From: Akkermansia muciniphila
GTDB lineage: Bacteria > Verrucomicrobiota > Verrucomicrobiia > Verrucomicrobiales > Akkermansiaceae
DNA length: 64,000 nt
Assembly: GCA_945888515.1 (NCBI GenBank)
Contig: CAMDAD010000003.1
Coordinates: 1-64,000, forward strand
Direction of reading: 5' to 3'
The notes beneath the pieces were generated by a model that had not been told where the DNA came from, made no database searches, and saw only the letters and a list, made by a program, of their open reading frames with translations. Of the stretch, positions 63,146 to 64,000 are shown piece after piece; position 1 is the stretch's first letter, and each line of letters begins with the position of its first letter. Position numbers and translations under genes: made by a program.

Positions 63146-64000
63146 ATGAACCGCTCCCTCGTATCTCTTTTCGCGCTCTCCACAGTTGCGTTCGCGGCGA
63201 CTGATGACATCTTGCGATTCACCAATGGCGACCAACTTCACGGTCACTTCCAGGGCATCGGCGAGGGCAGCGTCATTTTGTGGTCGCGCGATGACCTAAA
63301 TGCTCCATTGACGCTGAAATCAGAAAACGTGCGCCATGTCATTCTGAGAGGTGCGCATCCTCAGACCGACCCGAGCTCATACGCCTACATCACCCTCCTG
63401 AATGGAGATCAAATCCCCGGCGAAGTGCTGAGCTTCGACTCGAAAAACACCCGAATCCGCAGCCATGCTGTTGGGGAAGTCACACTGCCGTCGGAAAGCA
63501 TTGCCGCCATCAATCCCAATCCCTTTAGTGGAAAACTCCAGTATGCCGGACCTTTCTCGCCGGATGGATGGGAAATTCTTCGTTTTGAAGACAAAAATGC
63601 TAGCGGTGGGGTCCGTGTGGAAGTGAAAAAAGCCGACGACAAACCAGAGGACGAAAAAAAGGACATAGCAGAAGATGAGAAAAAAGAACCATCAGCGTGG
63701 CAACACGCGGGCAGTGCGTGGTATCACCTCAAAGGCATGCAACCGCTCGCCCGCAAGAACTGCTTTGGTGAGAGTTCACTGCTGCGCTTCCGCATGGCTT
63801 GGCGTGAGCGGCTGAATGCGAACATCGCCTTGCATGCCGACTTCATGCCGCCACCGGAGCCAAAAGAAGGCGATGAAAAGGAAGAAAAAAAAGCCGGCAA
63901 CAACGGACGCCAGCCGATGGTTTTTTTCAACGGCATGCCGCAAAATCAGGCGGCCACCTTTGGGAACGCCTTGGTATTGAATATTTATCAAACCTACTTC
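63146..64000 (+). CDS. Secreted protein of unknown function (3' end outside window)
   Basis: An ATG at 63146 opens a frame that runs to the window edge (285 codons visible). Signal peptide MNRSLVSLFALSTVAFAA, then repeated strand units ILRFTNGDQLHGHFQGIGEG and YITLLNGDQIPGEVLSFDSK (about 21-100). This 'NGD.L.G' pattern recurs in exported proteins of Planctomycetes/Verrucomicrobia. A Lys/Glu/Asp-rich stretch lies at about 151-177, and another near 240. It probably forms an operon with the toroid protein. No family named with confidence. Confidence 0.75.
   Translation, partial: MNRSLVSLFALSTVAFAATDDILRFTNGDQLHGHFQGIGEGSVILWSRDDLNAPLTLKSENVRHVILRGAHPQTDPSSYAYITLLNGDQIPGEVLSFDSKNTRIRSHAVGEVTLPSESIAAINPNPFSGKLQYAGPFSPDGWEILRFEDKNASGGVRVEVKKADDKPEDEKKDIAEDEKKEPSAWQHAGSAWYHLKGMQPLARKNCFGESSLLRFRMAWRERLNANIALHADFMPPPEPKEGDEKEEKKAGNNGRQPMVFFNGMPQNQAATFGNALVLNIYQTYF

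Overview
The window looks like a chromosomal segment of a member of the Verrucomicrobiota (probably Verrucomicrobiales). This is inferred from gene content, not from a marker gene: sulfatases, a DUF1552/DUF1592 pair of the planctomycete-cytochrome type, autotransporter-associated beta-strand repeats, exported FAD-dependent oxidoreductases, an SHD1-like domain on an esterase, a Rho factor with a long Ala/Lys/Pro tail, and a cytochrome c oxidase subunit III with a very large insertion. Base composition is moderate-GC, except for the more AT-rich first 600 bases, which carry the end of an IS30-type transposase and a small Lys-rich putative DNA-binding protein.

Layout. 1-600: transposase end, 112-aa protein, strong bidirectional terminator. 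605-4573: KsgA-Nudix fusion, then 6-phosphofructokinase and pyruvate kinase. 4737-8005 (minus): three-gene operon of a retropepsin-like protease, an inactive-transglutaminase/7TM membrane protein and a RimK-like ATP-grasp ligase. 8087-13204 (minus): aa3-type cytochrome c oxidase operon (I, III, IV, two small membrane proteins, II), with a CRP-like palindrome upstream. 13397-16834 (minus): HNH protein, SanA-like protein, lipid kinase, small membrane protein, SDR. 17013-24217: sulfatase, glycogen synthase, DHH/CBS pyrophosphatase, acetolactate synthase subunits. 24792-33768: YebC, Rho, a mutarotase-like protein, a decayed nucleotidyltransferase gene pair, GlyRS, RlmH, HAD phosphatase, NlpC/P60 lipoprotein, RdgB, thioredoxin-like protein. 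33773-46270: polysaccharide locus with a GH78 remnant, sulfatase, FAD oxidoreductase, complete GH78 alpha-L-rhamnosidase, VapBC, RecQ, SASA esterase and a second FAD oxidoreductase. 46482-57802: 1513-aa beta-strand-repeat protein, DUF1552/DUF1592 pair, divergent Nramp-like transporter, exported amidohydrolase. 57936-64000: GlnRS, tRNA-Cys, PurN, TrpD, truncated hemoglobin, alpha-alpha-toroid protein and a secreted protein cut by the window end.

Together the genes fit an aerobic heterotroph that degrades sulfated, rhamnose-containing polysaccharides: secreted sulfatases, rhamnosidase and esterase release sugars that feed glycolysis and glycogen storage, with respiration through the aa3 oxidase. 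The most system-like and least characterised units are the protease/7TM/ATP-grasp operon, the CoxIII insertion and the KsgA-Nudix fusion. No CRISPR array, prophage or rRNA operon is visible. All family assignments come from reading motifs; no database search was run.
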